Shown here one piece after another: positions 36,412-45,223 of a stretch of 64,000 nt of DNA; positions within the stretch are counted from its first letter, which is position 1; each line of letters starts with the position of its first letter. Position numbers and translations under genes: made by a program. The stretch is from an uncultured Bacteroidales bacterium (GTDB taxonomy: Bacteria > Bacteroidota > Bacteroidia > Bacteroidales > F082). The notes under the pieces are model-generated. The model did not search any database, was not told where the DNA came from, and was given only the letters and a program-made list of their open reading frames with translations. The DNA is taken from positions 1 through 64,000 of the forward strand of contig CAJOHD010000002.1 of the NCBI GenBank assembly GCA_905234275.1, written 5' to 3'.

Positions 36412-36556
36412 ACTGCTTGACCACACATTCCACCAACTTGGTCCTGAATTCCTCAGGACTTACACTATTCTTCAACTCTTTCTCAAGCACGTAGTTGTTA
36501 AAACTTCTTCTGTTTTCTCTAAGGCTTCTTTGTTTGATAATTAGTTCTCTATTCAT
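36392..36556 (-). CDS. Antitoxin-like small protein
   Basis: From the ATG at 36556 it encodes 54 residues (MNRELIIKQRSLRENRRSFN...), highly charged and upstream of the toxin in the same operon. Longer upstream codons (to 36640) run into the direct repeat and are rejected. It has no recognisable DNA-binding motif, but size, order and overlap fit an antitoxin. Confidence 0.65.
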   Translation of the reverse strand: MNRELIIKQRSLRENRRSFNNYVLEKELKNSVSPEEFRTKLVECVVKQYENVQC

Positions 36557-36579
36557 ATATTTTAATTTTAAAATTTCTG

Positions 36580-36587
36580 CAAAGATA
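36580..36587 (-). promoter_or_regulatory. -7 promoter element of TA operon
   Basis: The minus strand reads TATCTTTGCA, 24 bases before the antitoxin start. Confidence 0.7.
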
Positions 36588-36624
36588 CAGAAAAATTTCG
36601 AGTTTGTCAAGGGGTTTATGAAAA

Positions 36625-36694
36625 AATGTAGCTCTAACATGTTTAGTTTTAGTTTTGTTTGGGTTCCCCGTTGCGATAACGGGGAATCTTTTTT
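36625..36694. repeat. 70-bp direct repeat, copy 2 (right of TA pair)
   Basis: Same unit as 35998-36067, in the same orientation, differing at one base. The sequence TCTAACATGTTTAGTTT in it also occurs at the response regulator start (13404-13420), where the inverse is the start-codon region. Confidence 0.9.
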
Positions 36695-36737
36695 GTGATT
36701 TTTTTGTCAAACCTATTGACAATCAAAAAATTTGTTG

Positions 36738-36745
36738 TATCTTTG
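36738..36745 (+). promoter_or_regulatory. Promoter with -33 TTG and -7 TATCTTTG
   Basis: TTG at 36715-36717 and TATCTTTG at 36738 are 20 bases apart, the best-spaced promoter in the accessory region. It drives a short transcript ending in the terminator at 36790-36833. Confidence 0.7.
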
Positions 36746-36751
36746 CAGCCT

Positions 36752-36833
36752 GAAAAGATTGGTTTTTAACTGTCTTTTTTATGAGAAAAACGTGTAGATC
36801 GGCTTTTGCAAGGATTAACTACACGCTTTTTTT
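36752..36833 (+). ncRNA. Candidate short transcript ending in a terminator
   Basis: About 80 bases lie between a strong promoter and a hairpin CGTGTAG (36790) / CTACACG (36819) with a T-run. A short reading frame starting ATGAGAAAAACG at 36781 runs through the hairpin. It could be a small RNA or a leader transcript. It overlaps the 3' end of the next gene on the opposite strand. Confidence 0.45.
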
Positions 36834-37324
36834 ATGTACTCCAAGCTGTATTGAATATTCCGCCCGTCATTTTTCTTGCCAATAACTAATTCAATTGTAA
36901 AGTTCATATAGTTATGCACTTTGCTATTAAATGAGTGTCTTAGTTTGATAATTTCAACATAGCGATTCTTTTTTTGATTACCTTCTTTAATATCAAAGGT
37001 TCTGTAATTTTCATCAAAAGGTTTTGCGTTTTTGATAATCACTGGTAATTTGAGGACAGCAAATGTTGTTTGCCATAGTCTTGTCGCATTATTAGATGCT
37101 TTTTGAAAACTTTCTTTCCAAATGATGTAAATGTTTTCATTTAAAAAATCGTTTTTGATAAAGTTGTTTCCTTTAAGATTTGATAACAACAGCTTATAGC
37201 CTATTTTTATGATATTTCTCCGCTCACTTCTGTATTCTTTATTAGGATTTGTTGGGATTTTGAAGTTAAATCGTGTTCCAGACAAATGTGTTTCAATGTA
37301 CTCTGGCAAATTGTAAACATCCAT
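36815..37324 (-). CDS. Hypothetical protein, AT-rich accessory gene
   Basis: A 169-residue Lys/Asn-rich protein with no signal peptide and no family recognised. It is in the region bounded by direct repeats and repeats and is more AT-rich than its neighbours, which suggests recent gain. Its stop codon lies in the terminator of the transcript on the other strand. Confidence 0.6.
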   Translation of the reverse strand: MDVYNLPEYIETHLSGTRFNFKIPTNPNKEYRSERRNIIKIGYKLLLSNLKGNNFIKNDFLNENIYIIWKESFQKASNNATRLWQTTFAVLKLPVIIKNAKPFDENYRTFDIKEGNQKKNRYVEIIKLRHSFNSKVHNYMNFTIELVIGKKNDGRNIQYSLEYIKKACS

Positions 37325-37369
37325 TTTTATGAAATTAAAAGGTTACTAAATATTGATTATTACCTGATG

Positions 37370-37377
37370 CAAAGATA
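37370..37377 (-). promoter_or_regulatory. -7 promoter element
   Basis: The minus strand reads TATCTTTGCA, 46 bases before the hypothetical gene. Confidence 0.65.
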
Positions 37378-37478
37378 CAAAAATTTTGGTTTGACAAGAT
37401 ATTTTGGGTAAAATAAAAGAGCGCAAAGCTCTATTTCTGCCCTGCGCCCTCTGTTCTCTGTTCTCTATTATCTGTTAT

Positions 37479-38711
37479 CTAAAATAAGCAGCTGTCAAGC
37501 GCTTGTTTTATCGCTTCCTTGTCGAGTTTCTGTCCGATGAAAACGATTTTCTCCATGCGGTCGCCGTACTCCTCATCCCAATCCTTGAGGATGCTCGGGT
37601 CGCGCTCGATGAACTGCTGAAGCTCTTCTTTCGAGGCGGTTGCAAACCAATAGCCGGCTTCGCTGAGCTTCTTCTGCTTGCCAGCGGTCTCGAAGATGTA
37701 CGACATATCCTGGTTGTCGGCAAAATAGCACAATCCCTTGCAGCGGATGATGTTTTTCGGCCAATTGTTCAGCACGTAATCGTTGAACTTCAAAGTGTCA
37801 AAAGGTCTTCTGTTGAAATAAACATAGGTGCCGATGCCGTATTCCTCAGCTTCGCCTTCTTCCTCATCATGATCATGATGGTGGTGATGATGCTCGTGAT
37901 CATGGTCTTCGTGGTCATGATGATGATCATGTTTGTCGGAGATTTCTCCACTACGCTCCGCTTCGGTCGAAATGACGGAATTACCCTCTATAATCTTAAT
38001 CCAGCCGGCTGAACCTGAGACGGTGTTATAGTCGAACATGTAGGTGTCGATAATTCTGTCCAGATCGACGTTGGCGTAGTCGCATTCGAGGATTTCGGCG
38101 TCAGGGGAGAGGTTCTTCACAATCTGGCGGATGCGCTCGAGTTCTTTAGGCTCAACCTCCGACACCTTATTTAATAACACGATATTGCAGAACTCAATCT
38201 GCTCAATAACGAGGTTCTCGATGTCGTCTTCGTCGATGTTTTCGTTCTTGAGATTGTCGCCGCATCCGAACTCGTCTTTCATTCTGAGGGCGTCGACCAC
38301 GGTCACAATGCAGTCGAGGCGTGGAGTGCCAAACTGAGTATATTCCTTGCCCATGCTCTTTATTCCGGCGATGGTGCGTGCTATCGGCTCAGGTTCGCAG
38401 ATGCCGCTTGCCTCGATGACGATGTAGTCGAAACGCGCCATCTTCATGATGTCGTTGAGCTGCTGGATGAGGTCCATCTTCAGTGTGCAGCAGATACAGC
38501 CGTTCTGTAACGCCACGAGGCTCTCGTCTTTCTTGCCCACCACTCCGCCTTTCTGGATGAGGTCGGCGTCGATGTTCACCTCGCCTATGTCGTTGACTAT
38601 CACTGCGAATTTGATGCCTTTCTTGTTCGAAAGGATATGGTTTACCAATGTTGTCTTTCCGCTTCCGAGATAACCGGTCAGAAGTAGGACCGGAGTTTCT
38701 TTTCTACTCAT
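37479..38711 (-). CDS. CobW/COG0523 family GTPase (metallochaperone)
   Basis: The ATG at 38711 (MSRKETPVLLLTGYLGSGKTTL, P-loop near residue 12) begins a 410-residue GTPase. The CxCC motif is GCICC, and a His/Asp-rich loop (DHHHDHEDHDHEHHHHHHD, shown as its first residues) lies near residues 255-275. COG0523 proteins deliver zinc, cobalt or another metal; the His-rich stretch supports metal handling. Just before the His-rich part, 13 residues (VISTEAERSGEIS) are encoded by the interspersed palindrome at 37934. Confidence 0.88.
   Translation of the reverse strand: MSRKETPVLLLTGYLGSGKTTLVNHILSNKKGIKFAVIVNDIGEVNIDADLIQKGGVVGKKDESLVALQNGCICCTLKMDLIQQLNDIMKMARFDYIVIEASGICEPEPIARTIAGIKSMGKEYTQFGTPRLDCIVTVVDALRMKDEFGCGDNLKNENIDEDDIENLVIEQIEFCNIVLLNKVSEVEPKELERIRQIVKNLSPDAEILECDYANVDLDRIIDTYMFDYNTVSGSAGWIKIIEGNSVISTEAERSGEISDKHDHHHDHEDHDHEHHHHHHDHDEEEGEAEEYGIGTYVYFNRRPFDTLKFNDYVLNNWPKNIIRCKGLCYFADNQDMSYIFETAGKQKKLSEAGYWFATASKEELQQFIERDPSILKDWDEEYGDRMEKIVFIGQKLDKEAIKQALDSCLF
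37934..37978. repeat. Interspersed palindrome inside the CobW gene
   Basis: TGTCGGAGATTTCTCC to GGTCGAAATGACGG is a half-element copy that is read in frame. It separates the GTPase domain from the His-rich loop. Confidence 0.85.
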
Positions 38712-38764
38712 ATTTCTGTATATTTTAACTTTTCTGTATATTTTTTCAATTTGCAAAAATACAG

Positions 38765-38842
38765 TTTTTAGTCGTTTGTCGTTAGTCTTTAGTTGCTATA
38801 ATTTTAAAAAACTAAAAACTAAAGACTAAAAACTAAAGACTG
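38765..38842. repeat. Heptamer-like tandem repeat upstream of EamA gene
   Basis: Units TTTAGTCG, ACTAAAAACTAAAGAC repeat with an inverted arrangement, like the tract at 14304. It lies between divergent genes. Confidence 0.65.
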
Positions 38843-38855
38843 GCGACTTTTTTTG

Positions 38856-38863
38856 TATTTTTG
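38856..38863 (+). promoter_or_regulatory. -7 promoter element (TATTTTTG) for EamA transporter
   Basis: TATTTTTGCGCC is eight bases before the ATG, giving a near-leaderless message. Confidence 0.65.
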
Positions 38864-38871
38864 CGCCTGCA

Positions 38872-39771
38872 ATGAAAAAGTCTTTAGGTCATATTTCAGC
38901 CTTCATCGCTTACTCGATTTTTGGCTTTAACATCATCATCTGCAGAGATTTGTCCACTCTGGCGCTTATCTCTCCGATGGGGTTGTTATGCTTCCGGGTG
39001 GCGGGTGCCGCTGCTCTTTTCTGGCTTACATCGCTTTTTTTACCTAAAGAAAAAGTCGACATAAAGGATTTCCCGAAGATTTTTCTTGCCTCGATGCTCG
39101 GTCTCTTCCTCACCCAATGGTCGTTCCTTAAGGCGAGCACCATGACCACTCCGTTCGACACCAGCATCCTCACCCCGTTGACGCCAATCTTCACCATGTT
39201 TATCGCGGCTATAGTGCTGAAAGAGCCTATCACTTTGAAGAAAGCAGGCGGCGTGGCGTTGAGTTTCATCGGTGTTATCTTCTTGGTTTTCAATACCGTA
39301 CGCGTCGATAGTGGCAGTGTTACCGAGACTCAGCCCATGGGCATCGTCTATATGATTGGCAACTGCATCTTCTTTGCCATGTATCTCGGAGCTTTCCGTC
39401 CGCTAATCACAAAATACAGCGTGGTGACCTTCATGAAGTGGATGTTCCTCTTCTCCGCCATCGTCGCTATCCCATTAGATATCAAGGAGTTGGTGGGTCT
39501 CAATGTGGCAGTGATGCCTACGAAATACCTTCTCGAACTTGGTTTTGTGATTCTCTTCTCCACCTTCGTCGCATATTTCCTAATCCCTGTCGGACAGAAG
39601 GTGTTGCGCCCGACGGTCATCAGCCTCTATGGTTACCTGCAGCCAATTATCGCCACTGTGATGGGAATAGCCACCGGCATGGACCATCTCACATGGCAGA
39701 AGGTGCTCGCTGCAGTTCTCGTCTTCACCGGAGTTATCTTGGTGAACAAGAGCCGTGCAGCTTCAAATTAA
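38872..39771 (+). CDS. EamA/DMT superfamily transporter
   Basis: The 299-residue protein has ten predicted membrane helices in two EamA halves (LGLFLTQWSFLKASTMTTPF is in the first half; PVGQKVLRPTVISLYGYLQP is in the second). The family exports metabolites such as amino acids; the substrate is unknown. Not linked functionally to its neighbours. Confidence 0.85.
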   Translation: MKKSLGHISAFIAYSIFGFNIIICRDLSTLALISPMGLLCFRVAGAAALFWLTSLFLPKEKVDIKDFPKIFLASMLGLFLTQWSFLKASTMTTPFDTSILTPLTPIFTMFIAAIVLKEPITLKKAGGVALSFIGVIFLVFNTVRVDSGSVTETQPMGIVYMIGNCIFFAMYLGAFRPLITKYSVVTFMKWMFLFSAIVAIPLDIKELVGLNVAVMPTKYLLELGFVILFSTFVAYFLIPVGQKVLRPTVISLYGYLQPIIATVMGIATGMDHLTWQKVLAAVLVFTGVILVNKSRAASN

Positions 39772-39774
39772 CCC

Positions 39775-39921
39775 CGTCATTTCGACTGAAGCGAAGCGGA
39801 ATGGAGAAATCTCCGACAAAAGAATTATCGAAATCAAATGCTTGAGATTTTTTCACCTTTTGTGAAAGCTTTCGCTTCGCTCAGGTCTCCACTACGCCTA
39901 ACGGCTCCGGTCGAAATGACG
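39775..39921. repeat. Interspersed palindromic element between EamA and small protein genes
   Basis: It starts CGTCATTTCGACTGAAGC and ends GGTCGAAATGACGG, with an internal GTGAAAGCTTTCGCTTCGC segment. It is the longest copy at about 147 bases. Confidence 0.85.
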
Positions 39922-39928
39922 GATGAGG

Positions 39929-40177
39929 TTATTTCTTGCGGCGGCGAGTAGCTGCATATCCTGCGCCAAGAGCGCCAAGGATAAACAATCCGCTTCCGAG
40001 AGGAGCTGAAACGTCTCCTGTCATACCGTGGTCAGTAGGAAGATTGATGAGTGTCACTTCGCGCATCAAATCGCTCTGTGCCCAGTCGTTGAAGAAAGCG
40101 TCGGTGAGGCCAAATTGAGCCTTTGCTCCGAAGCCCATCGTAATAACTAATGCAATTACAAATAATATCTTTTTCAT
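39929..40177 (-). CDS. Small exported protein with PLGSGL C-terminal anchor-like tail
   Basis: The ATG at 40177 gives 82 residues with a signal peptide ending GAKAQ. The mature part has DAFFNDW, and it ends APLGSGLFILGALGAGYAA followed by TRRRKK. It is the third paralogue of 3975 and 35634. It lies downstream of the large secreted protein on the same strand, as in the other two pairs. Confidence 0.85.
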   Translation of the reverse strand: MKKILFVIALVITMGFGAKAQFGLTDAFFNDWAQSDLMREVTLINLPTDHGMTGDVSAPLGSGLFILGALGAGYAATRRRKK

Positions 40178-40200
40178 TTTTATATACCTTTCTCTTTTTT

Positions 40201-40283
40201 GTGTCATTTCGAGCTTGTCGAGAAATCCTCTTTTTCACATGTCACCGGAGAAAGAGGATTTCTCCACTTCGGTCGAAATGACG
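40201..40283. repeat. Interspersed palindromic element inside the large/small pair
   Basis: It begins TGTCATTTCGAGCTTGTCG and ends CGGTCGAAATGACGG, with GAGAAATCC / GGATTTCTCC inner arms. It lies between the large protein stop and the small protein start. Confidence 0.85.
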
Positions 40284-40292
40284 GTTTGAATA

Positions 40293-43200
40293 TTATCTTA
40301 CAACAATCTTTTGTGTCTTCTCATTCAGTTTGAAGATAAACACTCCCTGTGAAGGAACGTTCACTGTCTGAACTCCGTTCACGTGTTGTGTAGCGACCAT
40401 ACGGCCTGTTACATCAAACACCTGAAGTTCACCCTCGCCGTTGACGATGATGTCGCTGCCGTTCTGGTAAGCGAAGATGTCGTTTTCAACGTTGCCGTTA
40501 GCATTATAGCCGAGTCTCACGATGAAGCGGGCGTCGTTGTCGCTTGGTGAAGCAATGAAGCTATATTCACCATTGAGGAGCATGTCGATATCCTCACCAG
40601 TGAGGCGGTCGATGACGTGCAGATAGTCGTAGTTGCCTTCAGCTTTGTAGCTCAAGGTGTACTGACCGGTGGTCATTGCCTTGAAGTTGAGGTTGAACGA
40701 TTGAGTCTCATCGCTCATTGTAGCAATAGCGTAATTCTCATCATTCTGAGCAATGTAAAGCATCGGGATATTAGCATTGCGGTGGTTGATCTTGTTCAAA
40801 CCGAGACCTTCCTCAAACATCGCGTATGTCACATCTTCATATTGGCTGTTGGCAACTGTGAATGCGATGTAGTTGCGATTAGCGCGTGATTTGGCAGCGC
40901 TCTTGCTGATGGTGATGGTTTTAGCTGCATCCACCTGGACAAGGAATCCTTGGCAAGGTTTGAATTCGGTGATTTCTGCTGACCATGCGCCTGCTTTCGA
41001 AAGGACATAACCGCCTGTCAATGTTGCACCTGTGATGTTGCTCACTGTGATGTCTTGTGAGAATGGGTTGCCGATGAGGTTCATGCCTTTGTATGTGCCG
41101 GTGCCGTTAGCTGTGAGGTCGTAAGTTACAGCTTCATTTCTAAGTTTACCAGCGAATTCGATGTCTACTCCGTCTGCATTCCAATACAAGTAACCGCGAC
41201 CGACTTCAAGCTGAGTGAAATCACCGTGTGCTTTGATGTTTTCCCACATTGAGCTTTCTTCGTCATAGCGATACAAGTCATATCCTGAGATGCCTGTTGT
41301 AAGGTGTGTTACGCCGTCTGTTGCGACATTGGCTGCAAGAGGAGAAGCGATTGTGTACCAGTCACCGACAGCTTTTGCTCCAGCGTGTGCTGTTGATTTC
41401 TTCATTGTAGCCTGAACGTTGTCATTGTTGAACACAAGCTGACCACCGTCTTCGATAACGAGGTTGGCTGGGTCAGTTGCTGCTACTGTACCTGTAAGTT
41501 CAAGAATCTCATTGTTCTGAACAGTAATAGGATCTGTACTTGTATTTGGATTGTTTACAGTAACTTCAGTTGGGCTGTAATAAACAGGGGTGTCGGTAGT
41601 CTTCTTGTAGAGGTATGGAAGAGCTGTAACATTTGAGTTTTCAGCGTAACATGAGAATAAGGTAGTATTAAATCTCATGTATTTGCGTGAATAAGATCCT
41701 TGAGCAATTATAGTAGCAGCGCCATCATTTGCAATAGATATTGACCATTGGCTGTTGCCATCATTATTATCTGCTCTTGTTTTTAAGTGATTTGCACTAT
41801 TACTTGCAGCATGCAGATAACCACCAACTCCTTGATTATAACTTTCATCATAGATTGTCCAATTATTTGTTGCATCACCACTGATAACGAAATCATAATA
41901 AATCTCGTTGGTATTGAAGGTTATTGTATTTGCATCTACGGTAGTAGCCTTAATACCTCTGTTATTATTATTCTGAACGCCCATGATACTAAGTTCACCC
42001 AATGTAGCTTCACTTGCTATAAGGTAGTGATAACCAGGTGTGAGGTCGTTGATGTTGGTGATGAGAGTATATGAGACTGTTTGTCCAGCAGCTGCTTGGT
42101 TGACAGTCACAAGATTTGACTCGGTACTTGCAACGCTACCTGTGCCATAGACTTTGAAGTATGCTGTACGGGCGGCGCCTGTGTTGGCAGTTACGGTTAT
42201 ACTGACTTTATTACCATCAGTAATTTCTGTTGTAAGCCAGTCGTAAGTGGCAGGTGTTGTTCCGTCAGATTCGTAACGGTTGACTGAGAACTCTGGGTCA
42301 TTACCCAAGCCAGAGTAATCGAAGCTGAGTTTTCTGTCTGATTCGCCACCGGCGGCAAGATCTATTGAGGTTGTTTCAAACTCAATGCTAAGAACGTAAG
42401 CAGCCTGATTGATAGTTACAAGCTCTGAATAAACGGCATTGTCATTGGCATCGATACCCTTAACTTTAAAATAAGCCGAACGGGCAGCACCTGTATTGGC
42501 ATCAATATGACCATCGACATTGCCAGCGTTATTGATGGTTGCTGTAATCCATGTAGGATTTTCACCGAGCGGTGTTTCGCCGTTTGATTCAAAGAATACC
42601 ACTTCAGCTTGTGGGTCGTTAGGCATGTTGTTATATGTAACAGGAAGCTCTGCATCTCCACCATTGGCGTTAAGATTATACGGACCAGGGTTGATGGTGA
42701 TAGATGGGGTGTTGTTTACCTGAGCTATCGTGATAGGACCGACACCAACGTTAGAGCCACCTGATGGCTTGTTGAAATAAATCATCACATACCTATCATT
42801 TTCATCGAAAGAAACAGTTGTTTCATGTTCAAGAACATCATTAGCAGCTCCTTCGTTATCAAATGTTTGAATGGTTGAAAAATCTTCACCATTTGATGAT
42901 CCTTTAATAATAATTGAAGATGCATTTGCACCGCCAAGTTTCTTTATACCAACAGTAACTACACCAGGTTGTTCGTTTGTTTTAACTAAAATATAATCAC
43001 CATCTGTATCAAACTTAACACGGTAAGGTGCATTAGATTCAGCATAATTTGAACCTAATCCATTACCTGTAACACCTGTTAAAGCTAACAAATCTTCTTT
43101 TGTTCCGCCAGCCCATTCAAACGGTAATGTTGCATAATCAACAATGTATGCAGCCTGGGTTACAGTAACAAGGTTAGAATATACATAGTTGGATTCGTCA

Positions 43201-44735
43201 TCAAGGGCATATACTTTAAAGTAAGCTGTGCGAGCATCGCCATCATTATCTTCAACCAGATATTCAACATTGTTTTGTGCATTTATATCAGCTATAATCC
43301 AATCGTATGTGGCACCTGCAGTGCCTTCTGCATTGCAGAACCAAACGTCAGCTATAATTTCAGTTATGTTTTCATATGTTACTGTAAGTGTACCATCTGC
43401 TCCTGCATATGGGGCGTTAACAGTAGCTGGGTCAACTGTGATTGTTGGTTCGGTATTTATTACATAAGCTGCTGATGCAACATCGCTATCAACCATGCCT
43501 TCTTTTGTTGCCTTAGCCCAGATTGTAGTTGTTGTTGCAACGGGAATTGCTGCTGTGTATTCTGTCCAATCGCCATTTTCTGTAAGTTTATAGAAAATAC
43601 TGGCTTCTTCTGTTGCGCAGGTTACTGTAACGTTTTGAGCTTCATTATAAGTGCCAGCAGCAGGTGTAAATGTTGGAGTCGCAACTTTTTCAGGACGAAT
43701 CAAAGAAATAAGGTAGTTACCTTGTGCAAGTTGATTGACATCGTTATAAGTTGTGATATTACCCGTTACTACAACGACATCACCAATTTGAATCTGATCT
43801 TCGGATGTGAAGTCTGTGTTATTCAGATATCTGCCGCGATAAACAATCATTTCACTGGTGGTAGTGCCATCATCTGAGATTCTATAGGTGGCATTGTGAA
43901 AATCAGTGTTAACTTCTGTTATTGTAGAAATGATACCCGTAACATAAACACCATTAGTTGGAGAAGCATCTAATGCTTCGGCAACGGTCATAGGTTCAAC
44001 AAAAGTATATGTTGCCGAGGAGACTGTACTGTTGTTCATACCATCTTTGGAAGCGTACGCCCAAATTGTAGTATTAGATGAAATATCTAATTCGTTAGTA
44101 TAATTGGTCCACGGACCTTCATCAGATGTGGTGCTATAGAGAATAGTGGCGTTTTCGGTTAAAGATGAAATCTCCACTTGTAAAGTTTCGCCATTTAAAT
44201 AATTACCACCTTCTGGTGAAAATGATGGAGCACCACAAGTTGGAGTACCACCAGAGGAATATGTTACGGATAATACTTGAATACGAGCATGTCCCGTCGA
44301 TGCATTGTTAGTTATTACAATAGCATCGGTTGAAGAGCCAGTCCATGTTCCAGTAACTGAAGACAATGAATAAGTGCCAGTAGATGCTCCTAAAGTACCT
44401 GTATTATTTGTGCTACTAAATGTCAATGTCATACCTGTAATAGTGCAACCGGTAGCAGGAGTTATTGTTAAAGTGTTTTTACTATAGAGTCTGGCAGCGC
44501 TTCCTGTATTATAGTATGCCGGACCGTTACTTCCATTTGCTTTGTCAAATTGAATAGTAATATTATCATCCAATTCGATAGATATGCCATCTAAACTTTC
44601 ACCATTTGCATAACCTTGATCTGCAAATGTAACAGAGACATCACCTCTTGTTTGCCCCCACATCGTTCTTGTGGTTGCCATCATTGTCAGCAGCATCACC
44701 GCTGCCGCGATTAAAAATGTAAATTTTCTTTTCAT
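40293..44735 (-). CDS. Large secreted protein with Ig/BACON-like repeats and T9SS C-terminal domain
   Basis: The largest gene here (1480 residues) has a signal peptide, chitobiase/hexosaminidase-C-like repeats (about 163-245 and 349-425), an OB-fold-like segment (about 246-345), and three BACON-like domains (about 427-890), each ending near AARTAYFKVYG or similar and VTVNQAA. The last about 400 residues are the conserved tail seen in the proteins at 207 and 32412, ending KIVVR. It is probably a surface protein that binds glycans or host matrix. The small partner gene is downstream on the same strand. Confidence 0.85.
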   Translation of the reverse strand: MKRKFTFLIAAAVMLLTMMATTRTMWGQTRGDVSVTFADQGYANGESLDGISIELDDNITIQFDKANGSNGPAYYNTGSAARLYSKNTLTITPATGCTITGMTLTFSSTNNTGTLGASTGTYSLSSVTGTWTGSSTDAIVITNNASTGHARIQVLSVTYSSGGTPTCGAPSFSPEGGNYLNGETLQVEISSLTENATILYSTTSDEGPWTNYTNELDISSNTTIWAYASKDGMNNSTVSSATYTFVEPMTVAEALDASPTNGVYVTGIISTITEVNTDFHNATYRISDDGTTTSEMIVYRGRYLNNTDFTSEDQIQIGDVVVVTGNITTYNDVNQLAQGNYLISLIRPEKVATPTFTPAAGTYNEAQNVTVTCATEEASIFYKLTENGDWTEYTAAIPVATTTTIWAKATKEGMVDSDVASAAYVINTEPTITVDPATVNAPYAGADGTLTVTYENITEIIADVWFCNAEGTAGATYDWIIADINAQNNVEYLVEDNDGDARTAYFKVYALDDESNYVYSNLVTVTQAAYIVDYATLPFEWAGGTKEDLLALTGVTGNGLGSNYAESNAPYRVKFDTDGDYILVKTNEQPGVVTVGIKKLGGANASSIIIKGSSNGEDFSTIQTFDNEGAANDVLEHETTVSFDENDRYVMIYFNKPSGGSNVGVGPITIAQVNNTPSITINPGPYNLNANGGDAELPVTYNNMPNDPQAEVVFFESNGETPLGENPTWITATINNAGNVDGHIDANTGAARSAYFKVKGIDANDNAVYSELVTINQAAYVLSIEFETTSIDLAAGGESDRKLSFDYSGLGNDPEFSVNRYESDGTTPATYDWLTTEITDGNKVSITVTANTGAARTAYFKVYGTGSVASTESNLVTVNQAAAGQTVSYTLITNINDLTPGYHYLIASEATLGELSIMGVQNNNNRGIKATTVDANTITFNTNEIYYDFVISGDATNNWTIYDESYNQGVGGYLHAASNSANHLKTRADNNDGNSQWSISIANDGAATIIAQGSYSRKYMRFNTTLFSCYAENSNVTALPYLYKKTTDTPVYYSPTEVTVNNPNTSTDPITVQNNEILELTGTVAATDPANLVIEDGGQLVFNNDNVQATMKKSTAHAGAKAVGDWYTIASPLAANVATDGVTHLTTGISGYDLYRYDEESSMWENIKAHGDFTQLEVGRGYLYWNADGVDIEFAGKLRNEAVTYDLTANGTGTYKGMNLIGNPFSQDITVSNITGATLTGGYVLSKAGAWSAEITEFKPCQGFLVQVDAAKTITISKSAAKSRANRNYIAFTVANSQYEDVTYAMFEEGLGLNKINHRNANIPMLYIAQNDENYAIATMSDETQSFNLNFKAMTTGQYTLSYKAEGNYDYLHVIDRLTGEDIDMLLNGEYSFIASPSDNDARFIVRLGYNANGNVENDIFAYQNGSDIIVNGEGELQVFDVTGRMVATQHVNGVQTVNVPSQGVFIFKLNEKTQKIVVR

Positions 44736-44790
44736 ACTTGTTAATTTTTGTTGTTATTTAATTTGATTTTTTTCAAAAAATGTTAAACTG

Positions 44791-44798
44791 CAAAATTA
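44791..44798 (-). promoter_or_regulatory. -7 promoter element for large secreted protein
   Basis: The minus strand reads TAATTTTGCAG, 56 bases before the start codon. Confidence 0.65.
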
Positions 44799-44838
44799 GA
44801 TATTATTTTAATAAGGTGCAAGGAAATTTTGCAGAAAA

Positions 44839-45191
44839 TTATGTTACCAAATTTGTATCAGTTTTTTCTAATAATTGCATCTGTTGAATGGCAATCTGAT
44901 TCAGTTCTCGCCAGTCCTTTGCTGTGATACCGAACAATGCCATATTCAAGACATCTGCCTCGCTGCTTGTTTTAATAAGGGGTCGAATTCGACCCCTTTA
45001 AAATCTGGGTTGTATAATTTTTCCCATAAGCCAAGATATTCGATTGTATTTTTCTGTCTCATCCAGTTTTTTACAACATCTTTGGGCTCAAAAGGATTTT
45101 GAATTCTCGCAATATCAGTCAGGCCGATGTAATCCTCTTCATTTAATTTTAGAATCGTGACATCAATGTCTTTAACTTTGATTTTTTTCAT
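44839..45191 (-). pseudogene. KilA-N domain protein, degraded
   Basis: The N-terminal 65 or so residues (MKKIKVKDIDVTILKLNEED...) match a KilA-N domain protein up to KGVEFDP. The middle is deleted and the frame shifts at a short palindrome GGGGTCGAATTCGACCCC. A second frame then gives ADVLNMALFGITAKDWRELN and ends after NLVT, which matches the C-terminal part of the same family. The gene is not expressible as one protein. It is next to an ORF6N gene, a usual neighbour of KilA-N. Confidence 0.75.
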
Positions 45192-45223
45192 TGTCGTAAA
45201 AGATTTAATATGTTAATGTTTTT

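Noticed and set aside
36752..36833. 34-codon frame starting at 36781
   Set aside because: It runs through a terminator hairpin and the overlapping gene on the other strand; coding is unsupported, so it is listed only as a possible short transcript.
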